A stretch of DNA of 64,000 bases from NCBI RefSeq assembly GCF_000516985.1, contig NW_006917098.1:744001-808000 (forward strand), in the 5' to 3' direction. Each line of letters opens with the position of its first letter. Position 1 is the stretch's first letter. The translations under genes were made by a program, and so were the position numbers. Positions 25,164-35,614 of the stretch are shown piece by piece. The notes beneath the pieces are model-generated. The model made no database searches, was not told the origin of the DNA, and saw nothing but the letters and a program-made list of their open reading frames with translations. Source of the DNA: Pestalotiopsis fici W106-1 (lineage: Eukaryota > Ascomycota > Sordariomycetes > Amphisphaeriales > Sporocadaceae).

Positions 25164-26820
25164 GTTCCGCGCCAAATCCCCCCTTGCAACGCCATTGCAT
25201 GAAATGGTGGGCTAAATTCATCACACAGGTACGGACGGTCCGGTCTGTGCGAGAGGCCTTGCATCTCGCAGTCTTCACCATTTCAAGCAGTATCAAATTG
25301 AACAACCTGCACCAGCTTTTACCGAGAGGGCCCACCACTATACTTAGTAATATGGCCTTGAGACTCGGTTTCCTCAAATTGGGCACCTTTACAGCCATGA
25401 CACCGAGCGTCATGTCGAGGTACAATATCAACCAAATGTGATGCGTCATTTCCTCCGGTCAACCCACTCCTGTTGGGCTTGTTGTCCCTTCTCTAGCACA
25501 GATCTAACCTAGGTAGCTCCCGACATTGACGGCTGGCCGCCGCGAAAGTCTTCCCGTACCCAAAACGGCTCTTGATGAAACCATGACCCTGCAAGCTACG
25601 GGGTGCAGTAGACGAAGATCTGAGGTATGTCAGATCTCTCGGAGTTGGGATCTCCTTGACGATTCACGATTAGAGCCTACAAAACAACAAACGACATGCC
25701 ACCAACCTACCAGGTTATTGCGTACAACTCCTCTTCCCATTGACAGAGTGACTATAGATGCATACTGGACGATCAAGTCGACTCTTCCATCGCTTGTTCT
25801 CCCAATTCAGTCGCGAGAGTATTGTGAGAATTGACCCTTACTTGGCATTTTTCGCCCAGGTCCCCCGGGGGATTTCGGCAAAGCCGAAACACTATATTGA
25901 CAGATGATTGATATGCCAACAATAGATACGGGAGTCGATCACGATAGTATTTGCACCCCCGGCAACTTCCTTCGTACTTTACTGTGTATAGCGCCAATTC
26001 ATTTCCCAACTCGCATGACCGGGCTTTCCCTTCATGTCCGCAATCACGGACTACCTGTTACAGTCTAGCCAGCTACGTTCGGTCTCGCAACCCAAGTCCC
26101 ATCTGTCAAATCCCATACGCTAAACTAGATCTCATGGCCATGGCTTGGCCCATGTCCTCGTGCTCTCTCTATGCTGTCCCTATTCGCCTACGATCAAGAG
26201 GGCGGTCGCTGAGTTTACAGGCTTTGTGACCTGGGTTTTGTATGCTAAACGCTAGTAGCCCCAAGATGGGCAGAAGTTCTCTTGCTATTCTATCTAATCG
26301 TGCTACACTCCGTCATCGACATCCGCAAGTCTGCGCGTATACAACACACGACCGGGGCCGACTCAAAGCTAGCCGTGCCAGAACCATAGTCTCGGGATGC
26401 ATAATAGTAGGCACGTTTTTAAATACACACGAGCTCTTTAGCCCGATACTTGAAGTTACATATTGCTACATGAAATGTACAGCTGAGTCGTGGATTCTTT
26501 CTGCAAGCACGGATCGAGCCGGGAATGCCGCCCTTTCCTTTCTCCATTGTTATCCTGAAACTTCTTCGCTTGGAAGGCCCCAGCCTCAGGTGCAGATCTA
26601 CAAATTGATTGGATGGCACAAGAGCCCTATCATGAAGCCCGGACCGCGTAGTGGTAGGGCTGATTGATCATGGTTCCTCTCGGGCATGTGAGAGAAGAAC
26701 GCAAATAGGAGGTAATCTCGAATGAGCTGAAAACACGAATCCCACCCCTTGCACGATGACGCACAAAGCGACTCGACAGATTGATCGTACTCTCTGTGGG
26801 ATACCAACATGACATGACGA

Positions 26821-27995
26821 TTATCGCTTGACCCAGGTAGGCATCTTTCTAGCCTTGACGTGACCATGCTTCTTTCTCTCAACAGCTCTGGGATCACGTG
26901 TAATACATCCGGCTGAAGTAATATTAGCATCAATGTTTCTCTACGAGCAAAGGGCTGTGATATGGTCGAGGTGGTGTTTATCCATGCCAGACATGTCAAG
27001 AATGACATGATGGAACGGCTTTCACTCGACCTGTAACGATTCCGGGGACATGGACTCAGCTTACCTCGTCTCAATGGGTTCTTAAGGGCCGGCTCGTGAA
27101 CACACAGGGCCTTGGCTACGGCCAAGGTCATTGCCTCGGCCTGACCAGTCGTGCCACCACCAGTTACGGTGGCCCATACATTGTATTTGTCCATACGCTC
27201 GGTGGATTTGAGAGCCCACATGGCGGACTCGCGATCGTGAACTCTGCCGAATGCGTCGGTCAAAGGCTTGCCATTCACGAATACCTCACCCGTTCCCTCA
27301 ATAACGTAGGCACGAGCGATGGAGCTCTTCCTCTTGCCAACTCCCAGGGCTCGGCCAAACTTGTCCACCGGCAGGAACTTTGGCCTGTTCAGGTAGTGGT
27401 TGACGTCGCGTTTGAATATCGAAATACCCTTGATGACGTCCTCGGGCATGAGATCTGGGTGAATTTGGTTGAGGCGCTTCACCAGACCCAAACATTGTGC
27501 ATAGTCCTTTCCCTTGACCTGCTCACCCGATGCCAAGCGGTACTGTTGCCTCGTTCGCCATGCCACGGGCGTCACCTTGTCTTTGGGCAAGGTCGGCAGG
27601 CGCGCATATTTCCGGGCCAGTTCCTGTACCTCTACAAAACTATCCATAAAGTACGGCTGTCTAGAAAAGTATGAGGGCGAGACGGGCACTGCGCGGGCGA
27701 ACGGCGCGTGTAGAGTGCTCAGCGATGGCGTCAAACGGGAGCTGCCTTCGGGTGCTGCTGAGTTCTGTGCGGCTCCTGCCCCGAGTGCTGCGAATTCTGA
27801 TGCGGACTCAGATGTGTTGTTGTCATTGGTCTCAATGGCCAACTTTGGCGTCGTTGTCGAGATGGCCCTGGAGACGACGGCACCGGCAGGGGTCTGCTTC
27901 TTGGATCTGATGGCGAGTGTCGCGCCCCATTGCGACTTTGCTGTCGGCCGTATGTCCCTAAGACAGCGGGTCGCCGTATACCTCAGCGTCGACAT
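26821..27995 (-). CDS. Mitochondrial small-subunit ribosomal protein uS9m
   Basis: Exons 27995-27065 and 26912-26821 (152-bp intron, GTAAGC donor) encode 340 residues. The N-terminus [20 protein letters not shown] is a typical matrix-targeting presequence. A fungal-specific middle region follows, then the uS9 domain from [21 protein letters not shown] through [20 protein letters not shown]. The last exon gives the basic tail [20 protein letters not shown] and ends PTWVKR; in the uS9 family this tail reaches towards the P-site tRNA. An in-frame upstream ATG at 28091 would add 32 residues; I prefer 27995 because the presequence begins there. Reading through the intron gives a long false C-terminus. 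Divergent from the eEF1B-gamma gene. Confidence 0.95.
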
Positions 27996-28496
27996 GTTGC
28001 GTACTTCTATCGCGATATCGGCATGCCAATGGGCGGCGCGCTGGTGTCTTGTAGGTCGATCGGTCGGACAAGTAGGCACCGGGGGGCTCAAATTGATGCC
28101 CGGGGTGCTGCTACTGAGGAGCTCGGGGGAATCAGTCGTAAATGCGGATCAGGAATACCTTCACCTTCATTGGCAAACAAGCCAACCTAAGCACTTTGAA
28201 GTTTTGTCCGAGCTAAAGGGAATTGATTCGCCGGCACCCGATGTGGCTGAAGCTTGGGACACGGACACACCAGCCACTTTCTTTCCCTGCAGCCAGCCAC
28301 ACTAGGTGGGTAAATAATTGTGGCCTGAGCAGTTACCGTTTGGTGTAATACCCTTGACTCACGAGGCGGGGCGAAATATTTTTTGATGACCCCGCCAAAC
28401 TGGCCAAGATTGTGTGATTTGTATCCATCCTCTCCCAAACATTTGATTGCTTCCCAACCTTTCTTCCCAAAACAACAGAGGTCAATCATCGCCATC
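27996..28496. promoter_or_regulatory. Shared divergent upstream region of uS9m and eEF1B-gamma
   Basis: Only 501 bp separate the two start codons, so both promoters lie here. It contains a perfect TGACTCA at 28355-28361 and a C/T- and A-rich leader just before the eEF1B-gamma ATG. No other gene is seen. Confidence 0.6.
28355..28361. promoter_or_regulatory. TGACTCA, GCN4/CPC1-type bZIP site
   Basis: Exact match to the AP-1-like consensus bound by Gcn4/CPC1 family regulators, 136 bp before the eEF1B-gamma ATG and 360 bp from the uS9m ATG. A 7-bp match can occur by chance; position is the only further support. Confidence 0.4.
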
Positions 28497-30086
28497 ATGT
28501 CGTTCGGAAAGGTCTACACCAAGGAGGTAAGCAAACCAAACAGTCGTCGTCTCGAGCGTTTCTGCTCTCGAGTCTGTTGTTTCTTGTCGTCGTCTACTTT
28601 GCGCAGCTTGCTAACTCGACCTTCTTTGCCAGCGCAACCCCCGCACCACGGCCATCCTCGCTGTTGCGAAGGCCAACGGTCTGGACATTGAGACTGTCGT
28701 TGTCGACACCGTCAAGCCCACCCCCGAGTTCCTCAAGCTCAACCCCCTGTCCAAGGTCCCCGTCTTTGTTGGCACCGATGGCTACGTTCTGACCGAGTCC
28801 ATTGCCATTGCCATCTACCGTAAGACTCTTCCTACTCTTGGGTTCCTTCAGAACTTGATACGGCCCAATCTTTCCCCCCCAATTCGCCAGTGCGAAATGG
28901 TGCTCTACATGATGACCTAGAATATTCTAACAGTTATCCCTATCTGAATCATTTTTTTGAGGATACCGGTTCTATATCTGACACATTTGCCCAATAATGT
29001 TTTTTCCAATCTTTTGCAAAACTTGGCTTTGTTCGTGGGAAAACAGGAGGCTAACAAATTTAATCAGTCACTTCCCAGAATGAGAAGACCACTCTGCTCG
29101 GCAAGACCAAGCAGGACTATGCTTCCATCCTGAAGTGGGCTTCCTTCTTCAACATGGAGGTTCTCCCCAACCTCGGTGCCTGGTACCGCCCCCTGCTTGG
29201 CTGGGACGCCTACAACAAGAAGACCATCGATGACGCCCAGAAGGCCGCCGCCAAGGCCATCGACGTTGTTGAGAAGCACCTGCTGAACAGCACCTTCCTC
29301 GTTGGCGAGCGCATCACTCTCGCTGACCTGTTCGCCGTTGGCATCATCTCCCGCGGCTTCCAGTTCTTCTTCGACAAGGAGTGGCGTGCCAAGAACCCCA
29401 ACGTCTCTCGCTGGTACGAGACCGTCTACAACCAGAAGATCTACTCTGACGTTGCCCACCCCTTCGAGCTCCTCGAGAAGCCCGCTCTCGAGAACAAGCC
29501 CCCCAAGAAGGAGGCTGCCCCCAAGGCCGAGAAGCCCAAGGCTGCTCCCAAGCCCAAGGCTCAGGCCGAGGACGAGGACGATGTCCCTGCTGAGCCCAAG
29601 GCCAAGCACCCCATCGACCTCCTGCCCCGTGCCACCTACCCCCTCGATGAGTGGAAGCGATTCTACTCCAACAATGACGAGGCTGAGTCCATGAAGTACT
29701 TCTGGGAGAAGGTTCCCAAGGACGAGTACACTCTGTGGTCTGTCAAGTACAAGTACGATGACGAGCTCACCAAGACCTTCATGTCCTCCAACCTGATTGG
29801 TGGTTTCTTCACCCGTCTTGAGGCTTCCCGCAAGTTCCTCTTCGGTTGTGCTTCCGTCTACGGACAGGACAACGACTCCATCATCCGTGGTGCTTTCACC
29901 ATCCGTGGTGACGACCACGTCGCTGCTTTCGACGTTGCCCCCGACTGGGAGTCTTACGAGTTCGCCAAGCTCGACCCCGAGAACGCCGAGGACCGCGCCT
30001 ACGTCGAGTCCATGTGGAAATGGGACCAGCCCGTCACTGTCGACGGCAAGGAGTACCCCCACGCCCAGGGCAAGGTCTTCAAATAA
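28497..30086 (+). CDS. Translation elongation factor eEF1B gamma subunit
   Basis: Exons 28497-28526, 28633-28819 and 29068-30086 encode 411 residues, the usual family length. eEF1B-gamma is the scaffold of the complex that exchanges GDP for GTP on eEF1A in the cytosol. Residues 1 to about 75 form the GST-N thioredoxin-like part (MSFGKVYTKERNPRTT, LNPLSKVPVFVG), followed by a GST-C helical domain (FLVGERITLADLFAVG). A Lys/Ala/Pro-rich linker leads to the conserved EF1G domain (HPIDLLPRATYPLDEWKRFY through GKVFK). Codon use is strongly C-ending, as expected of a very highly expressed gene. Intron 1 follows codon 10; intron 2 is long (248 bp) and carries a box C/D snoRNA. The homologue is TEF4/CAM1 in budding yeast. 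Confidence 0.97.
28894..28988 (+). ncRNA. snR38: Intronic box C/D snoRNA, snR38-like (targets LSU rRNA)
   Basis: Within intron 2 of the eEF1B-gamma gene. Box C ATGATGA is at 28909-28915, box D' CTGA at 28944-28947, a degenerate C' (TTGAGGA) at 28957-28963, and box D CTGA at 28978-28981. Flanks AAATG-G-TG (from 28895) and CACATTT (28982-28988) can pair as an external stem. The guide before D', CAGTTATCCCT at 28931-28941, is complementary to AGGGAUAACUG of 25S/28S rRNA in the peptidyl-transferase region. The D'+5 rule places the 2'-O-methyl on the middle G of GGG, equal to yeast G2815 by my alignment to E. coli 2445-2451 numbering. That is the known target of yeast snR38, which also lies in an eEF1B-gamma (TEF4) intron. 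Ends are approximate. The guide before box D was not assigned. Confidence 0.9.
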
Positions 30087-31450
30087 ACTTGTGCAACCTC
30101 TGATGGTGATGTAGTCGAGTTGTCCAAGAAATAATACGTGTTGATGAGTCTTACGGTACTTTCATGAAGGCGGAGCCAAAAAGTTGATAGAGCCAGCAAA
30201 TTGACTGATTTCGACGCTCCCCAATATGATTTGTCTTAATCTAAATCCTTGTGACATTCTAATTATTATTCGTGATCCAACAGTCGTTGAGATTTTGAGG
30301 ACTGAAATAACCATGTTCGGTATATCGATCAATCCATGACCTGTGACGGTAGAGTGTGATACTCGACTGCTTAGTGCTCATATGGCTCTGAGTCCTTCGT
30401 CTGTACTTTACTCAGACAATATGGCAAATAATGCACAGTTCACTAATCTACCACTCACTATACTTGTCTGGCAAATGAACTACAGGATCTGCGCCTTGAT
30501 GAACACGTATACGTGACTGAATATATTTTTGGAATTACCTTTATTCTTTTGTTTCGGAGACGTATATGATTCTTTTTTTTTTCCAACCTCGAAACGCCTC
30601 GAGATAGAATGCTGTTTAGAGATGGGCTAGATTGGAATGAATTCTATTGTTATTCGAGTACAACGCAAGACATCCCAGAATGACAATGTGAAGTAGTATA
30701 TGCCGGCCTCTGTCTAGGGCGAGAAGTTATACAAGCAACAAGAGATCATTACGCCACAAATCATGCCAGGAATCTAGAACACCGTGCGAGCAGCATGCTC
30801 TCTGTTCGACATGTTTCGGATTATATCTTTACCTTTTCTTCTTAGCCCTTTTATTTTTTTTTATTTTTTTTTATTGAGCAATGGGACGATTTATAACATT
30901 GGAAATTCATGGAATGGCGGAACGGCAGTCGTCTTTTGAATGTAGAAAAGGAGTGAGGAGGGAGGAGGGGTCCAAATATGCGCGTTTCTGCATCCTCAAA
31001 GTCTATCTTGTGCGTCCCGATGCATAACGGCCGGAAATCATGCATGACCCGGGAGCATAGTTGCATATAATGACGAATACTCTCTTTGATCCTCGAAAAG
31101 TACGTTGATGGCGGGCGCGTCGAGCAAAGTCGATTCAACAGACACCAGCGGAATATTGTACACACCATCGGTCAGACGTTTGAATACAAAAGGCACGGGA
31201 GTGATACGCGCAGGCAGGACAAGTTTCTCTTTGTTTTTCTGCTTCCTGTCTTCAATGACTCAATAGAAGTGCTTCTCGAGCCGGGTGGCTGTACATATAT
31301 GTATCCCTTGGCCAGATTTCCTCCAGTTGTGTGAAGCGATCCTGATAGATTGGAACAAGGACAATAAATATTTTGTGTGAATAAAAACTCAAACATGTAA
31401 ATCAATCGTGTCTCATTATTACGTGGTCTATATGCACGCTTTCGAGGTAT
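30087..31450. other. Intergenic region between convergent genes
   Basis: About 1.4 kb of AT-rich 3' flanking DNA between eEF1B-gamma and calcineurin B, with T-rich tracts near 30570 and 30850-30875. No coding region or RNA gene is recognised. Confidence 0.5.
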
Positions 31451-32348
31451 CTAGAACTGATCTATATTCTGCAGTCAGTATCATTGTTCCAAAAACACCA
31501 TTGAATCATCATGCCCTGAGCACAGGGGCTAACAATCGCTTTCGATTAGCGAAAAAAGAAAGAACTCACCTAATGTCATGCTCATGCTGACGTCCGTGTT
31601 CTCAACCATCTTGGTAAACTCTTCAAAGCTAATCTTGCCGTCCTTGTCCAGGTCCGCCTCCATGATGGTCTTGTCGACAATCTGCTGGAGCTGCTGGTCC
31701 TTGAGGTTGGAGCCGACCATCATCTTGAGGACAATGAAGAGCTCGCCGTTGCTAATGTAGCCGTCGCGGTCAATGTCGTAGACCTTGAAGGCGAACCGCA
31801 GCTTTTGCTCCTTGTTACCCTTGGAGCTAAAGGCGCTCAGGCCCGACACGAATTCCTGGAAGTCCACATCGCCGCCGCCGTCCTCGTCGAAAATGGCAAT
31901 CATGCGCGTTGCCAGCGGGTTGGATGAGATTTGCGGGAGGGAAAGGAACTCGTCGCGCTCGATCGTGCCAGAGTTATCCTATGGAACGAGAAATATTGGG
32001 TTAGCAAAGAACTGTAGCACTTACGTGCAAATCGCTACTCTCCCCTCTCTCTTTAAAACCTTACAACAAGGAGAGGGAAGCAGTGCAAAAAAGAGGCACA
32101 ATGGAGAAGCATCTTGCAACCTCATATCTTGCTTGCGCACGACAAAGTGGAATATGTAGTACCTTGTCTAGCTTCATGAAGCGCTTTCGCAACCTGTCCA
32201 CCTCCTCGCGGTCGACTATTTATACACTCATGTCAGTTTCCTGTATTCTCAAGGTTCTTTGAACATTCTGCGAGGGTGAGTGGGAGGATATCCTACAATT
32301 CGACCCCTGGACAATATTGTCCAGCACGGCGCTCGTCGAGTTACCCAT
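31451..32348 (-). CDS. Calcineurin regulatory subunit B
   Basis: Exons (minus strand) 32348-32297, 32215-32163, 31978-31570 and 31461-31451 encode 174 residues, the exact usual length. It is the Ca2+-binding partner of calcineurin A, the Ser/Thr phosphatase of the Crz1 stress and morphogenesis pathway. The start [20 protein letters not shown] carries the N-myristoylation signal (Gly2). Four EF hands follow, with loops beginning [39 protein letters not shown] and [13 protein letters not shown], all with intact coordinating positions. The C-terminus is VSMSMTLDQF. The last exon is only 11 nt and supplies Asp-Gln-Phe-stop; without it the frame reads into intron sequence. Introns are 81, 184 and 108 bp with consensus signals. 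Confidence 0.97.
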
Positions 32349-33633
32349 CTTTTATGGTCTAATATCGATCCGGTTTTTTGTTTTGTTTTTTCTGTCCGCC
32401 TTTTGATCAAGGGGAGCTGGCGCCCGAGAGATCGAGGGTTCGGGTTATGGAGGTTTTGTTGGGTTGTGTCGCGTGTTGCCTTTGCTCTTGCAGTAGACCA
32501 GCTCTTTCTTGACTGAAAAGGTTGTGGTTTGGAATAGCGCAAGTACAGATTTTGTGCTGCACAATGTCTCGACTCGATATGCGGGATGCTCTCCTTGTAG
32601 CTGCCAGTGCGTGCGCTCAATAGTTGAGAGGGAGTATGGGGGTGGGTAAGTATCAAAGGAAGCTGAAGAGGCGAGGCTGAATCCAAATCCTAAAGAAAGC
32701 CAGAACCCCTAACCTTGGGTACAGCGTAAATCAGCCTGGGGAAACTCCCCCCCACTGAGGGGGAGGGATGGATGGGAACGGAGCTTGTGTGATAAGATCA
32801 CCGATGATTGGGTCACGTGGCCAAGAAGCAGAAAATCACATACGAAAAGTACATCAAGGTATGACAGTCAATTCGGTCACAATCATTCTGTCAACAAAAA
32901 AAACAAAGAAATAGGAGAAAAGAAAGTCTATAGAAATATGATAATCTTTGTATTATCATTTGTACAAGTGATGCTGCGGCACTCTAGATACCTTGTCAAT
33001 CAATTAAAATCACAACAGCTCTAGGAAAATGGATTAAAGAAAATGTGGTAAAAGATGATGAATGAATGAATGACATGTTTGGTGGCTGGTGCCTTGCGCT
33101 TCCCCCTCCTCTGGAATTGGAATCATAATTCTGCTGCGTCCATTCAACCCCCTTTTCAAGTTTTGTTCTACGATTTCGGGGGGCTTTCTCGTATTCGGCG
33201 CTAGCAGTCAAAGAGCCAATTGTGGCGCCAACAAACGACTGGGAAGAGTCACAAAGGGCCAAAGGACCTCCAGGTGTGGCGTCACCACTCTGCACCTCCC
33301 AAGCTAAGCTCCAAATCGATGCTCTTTCCCCCCCAAGGCAAAAAGACCTTGGGCTTTCGGGCACGGACAACAACCACCTGAACTTGGCCTTTGCGGGGCA
33401 AATGCAGCGGTAAAAGTTTTTCAACGTCAAGCCATCCGACGACCGCGACAGCGACCTCAAATCGCATCTCCGACGACGACAAGAACGCGCATTTTTCATC
33501 AAAAAAATTCAATTTCCTTGTATTTTAATGTTTGAATAATCGTTTCCACGTTTTTTTAGCCACAAAATCCGTCGTCTAGGCCATCGAAAGGGCTACCCCT
33601 CGCCCGGGCGCGCCTACCCTCCTCTTCCCCATC
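32349..33633. other. Divergent upstream region of calcineurin B and EPL1
   Basis: About 1.3 kb with no supported gene. It should hold both promoters. A CACGTG core is at 32814-32819 and there is pyrimidine-rich DNA before the EPL1 start. Confidence 0.5.
32813..32820. promoter_or_regulatory. E-box-type palindrome TCACGTGG
   Basis: The CACGTG core is the binding site type of bHLH regulators such as Cbf1. It lies about 470 bp before the calcineurin B start and 815 bp before the EPL1 start. Sequence match only. Confidence 0.3.
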
Positions 33634-35614
33634 ATGTCGCTGCAACGAAAGGTCCGCATAAAGAAGCTGAACTCAAAGACGGCTCTTCCAGTCCTCATCG
33701 AGGGCCAAATCAACCCAGATGAATATGAATCTCTAACTACCGATATTTCATCTACTGCCGGCGTCGACCAAGGAGAGAGCAATGTAAGCAGCACAATGTC
33801 TCCACCCCCGTCCCTCCCGGATGACTAAGCACACCTGGCTTGGTATCTCTCGGATATAATCGGGTATAAACGAGAAAGACACCAGCCAAGAAACATCATG
33901 ACATTCATTCATCAGATACCGTACCACTACCTTTAAACAGCATCTTACTTACCATTTTCAAAATTAGGAAGTTCATTTGCAAGCTGCCATCAAGGGCACT
34001 GGAACCACAAAGGAGGACAATGAGATTCCAGTGCCCCCGCCTCAGGAGAGCGAAGAGGTCAACTATGATGACATATATCCTCGCGTCTACCCAGAACCCC
34101 GGAATTATATCAAATTCTCGGAGACTGTGGAGGAGACGCTAGGTTGTCTTTATGACATGACGACAGAGGATGACGAATATTTGAAAACTTACAACGCAAA
34201 AAAGTCGCCAAAGGAGCAACTATCAGAAGATGACTTTGAGCGCATCATGGAGCTCTTTGAGCAAACGGCTGCGGGGGAAGCCCCTTTCGCAGCCGTAGAC
34301 AACACCGTCGTTCCGTATGAGACCATGGTCATGCACATGCTACATACGCCTGTTCACAAGCTTCAGACTCATGCCAAGGTGGTATACGAGCACTGGAAAG
34401 GGTTGCGCCAGGACAAGGGCAAACTGCATCCCTCTCTCAAGTTTGAAACTCATTCCGAACAGGACGACTTGGATCCCTACGTCTGTTTCCGAAGACGCGA
34501 AGTCCGCCAGACAAGGAAAACCAGACAGCGGGATGTCCAGGTTGCAGACAAGCTCAAGAAATTGCGCAGGGAGCTCGAGGATGCTCGGCTACTCGTAATG
34601 ATGTCTCAACATCGTGAGGCTTTGAAACAAGAGCTCTTGTCTTTGGATAAAAAGTTGTTTGAGCATCGTGCCATTTTTAAGGAGAAGAAGAACCGGCTCG
34701 GCATTCCCAAAAACGAGGACGAGGATCTACTCATCAATTCAAAGCCAACGACAGCACAGAAGCGCAAGGCCCAAGAGGTCCAACCGCCCGTCCGTGCTGC
34801 ACAGAACACACAGTCACGCCTCGTGGTTCGCGTGGACGGCAGGCCCACCGAGCAGGATTTGCCCTTGCTGTCTGAAAAGATTGAGGAGAAATGGGCTGAA
34901 CTGCGTCGTGACGTTGAGCACAAGGCGACGACACACAATATGTGGAATCGTGACTATATCGATCTCACAGACAAGCCACTGCCTCCTGTCAAAAGAGAGC
35001 AAGAGCAGAGCTTTAGGCCAGCGAAGCCAACGTTTCTTCCCACTCCGCCGTCTAGTGAGTCGGATCAAATGGAGTTGGATGTTGAGGAATGTGAGACCTC
35101 TTTCACGGGAGCACTGTCCTCGCAACTTGAGCAGTTTGGTATCGGTCATCCATCACCACTGTTTGATGAACAACCCACTTTTAGCTTTCGCCGTCGTCAA
35201 GGAAGGGGTGGTCGGCTCTGGGTTGACCGTCGAAGGATCGATCGTCGGGATCCAGCCACGCGCCTGGCTAGTCCTCCAAGTGATATGGATGTCGATGAAG
35301 CCCGTCAGTTCGACCGTGCAAAGTATGACCAGGACAGCGATAGTGAAGACGATCAGGTCTACCACATCGACCCATATGATCAACGGGCGCTTAAATTTCG
35401 CGCGCTGATACCGCCGCCTGTTCCCACAGCACCTCGAGGATACTATCGGCAATTGCCCGAAGGCGCCAATGGCGCACCGAATCGTCCGACTCCATCTCAG
35501 CCGTCTTCGGCAGCTCCAACGCAGACACAAACGCCGCAAGCACAAGCACAAGTGCAGGCGCAGCCCCAAGTCCAAGCTCAAGCTCAGTCACAACCACAAT
35601 CCGCGGCATCTTAG
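33634..35614 (+). CDS. epl1: Enhancer of polycomb-like protein EPL1 (NuA4 subunit)
   Basis: Exons 33634-33783 and 33968-35614 (184-bp intron after codon 50) encode 598 residues. EPL1 is the scaffold linking the Esa1 acetyltransferase module (piccolo NuA4) to the rest of NuA4, acetylating histones H4 and H2A. The N-terminal EPcA region is clear: a basic start MSLQRKVRIKKLNSKTALPV, then DYDEIYPRVYPEP-type sequence (YDDIYPRVYPEPRNYIKF) and EDDEYLKTYN. The YVCFRRREVRQTRKTRQRD stretch follows, then a coiled-coil-like Lys/Glu/Leu region. The final 60 residues are Pro/Gln/Ala-rich with repeated Gln-Ala units. The length is normal for filamentous fungi. Confidence 0.95.

Larger units (their letters stand above)
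17864..26820. other. Nine-kilobase gene-free region
   Basis: No convincing gene on either strand, though it lies upstream of the 381-residue gene (minus strand) and so may include a long leader and distant regulatory DNA. Visible structure: homopurine/pyrimidine stretches at about 19320-20000 and 20250-20400, an AAGC microsatellite at 22326-22361, and a 9-bp minisatellite at 25111-25155. The longest open frame (23038-23682, plus, 214 codons) is Ser/Pro/Thr-rich with no domain signature or codon-bias support. Composition is mixed and not clearly RIP-like. Confidence 0.5.

Noticed and set aside
26913..27064. Possible snoRNA in the uS9m intron
   Set aside because: No adequate C box and no correctly placed D box.
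29064..30062. Long minus-strand frame (332 codons) opposite eEF1B-gamma
   Set aside because: Shadow of a highly codon-biased gene; Leu/Val/Gly-rich translation is typical of antisense to C-ending codons.
33784..33967. Possible snoRNA in the EPL1 intron
   Set aside because: GGATGACT resembles a C box only weakly and no D box pairs with it.
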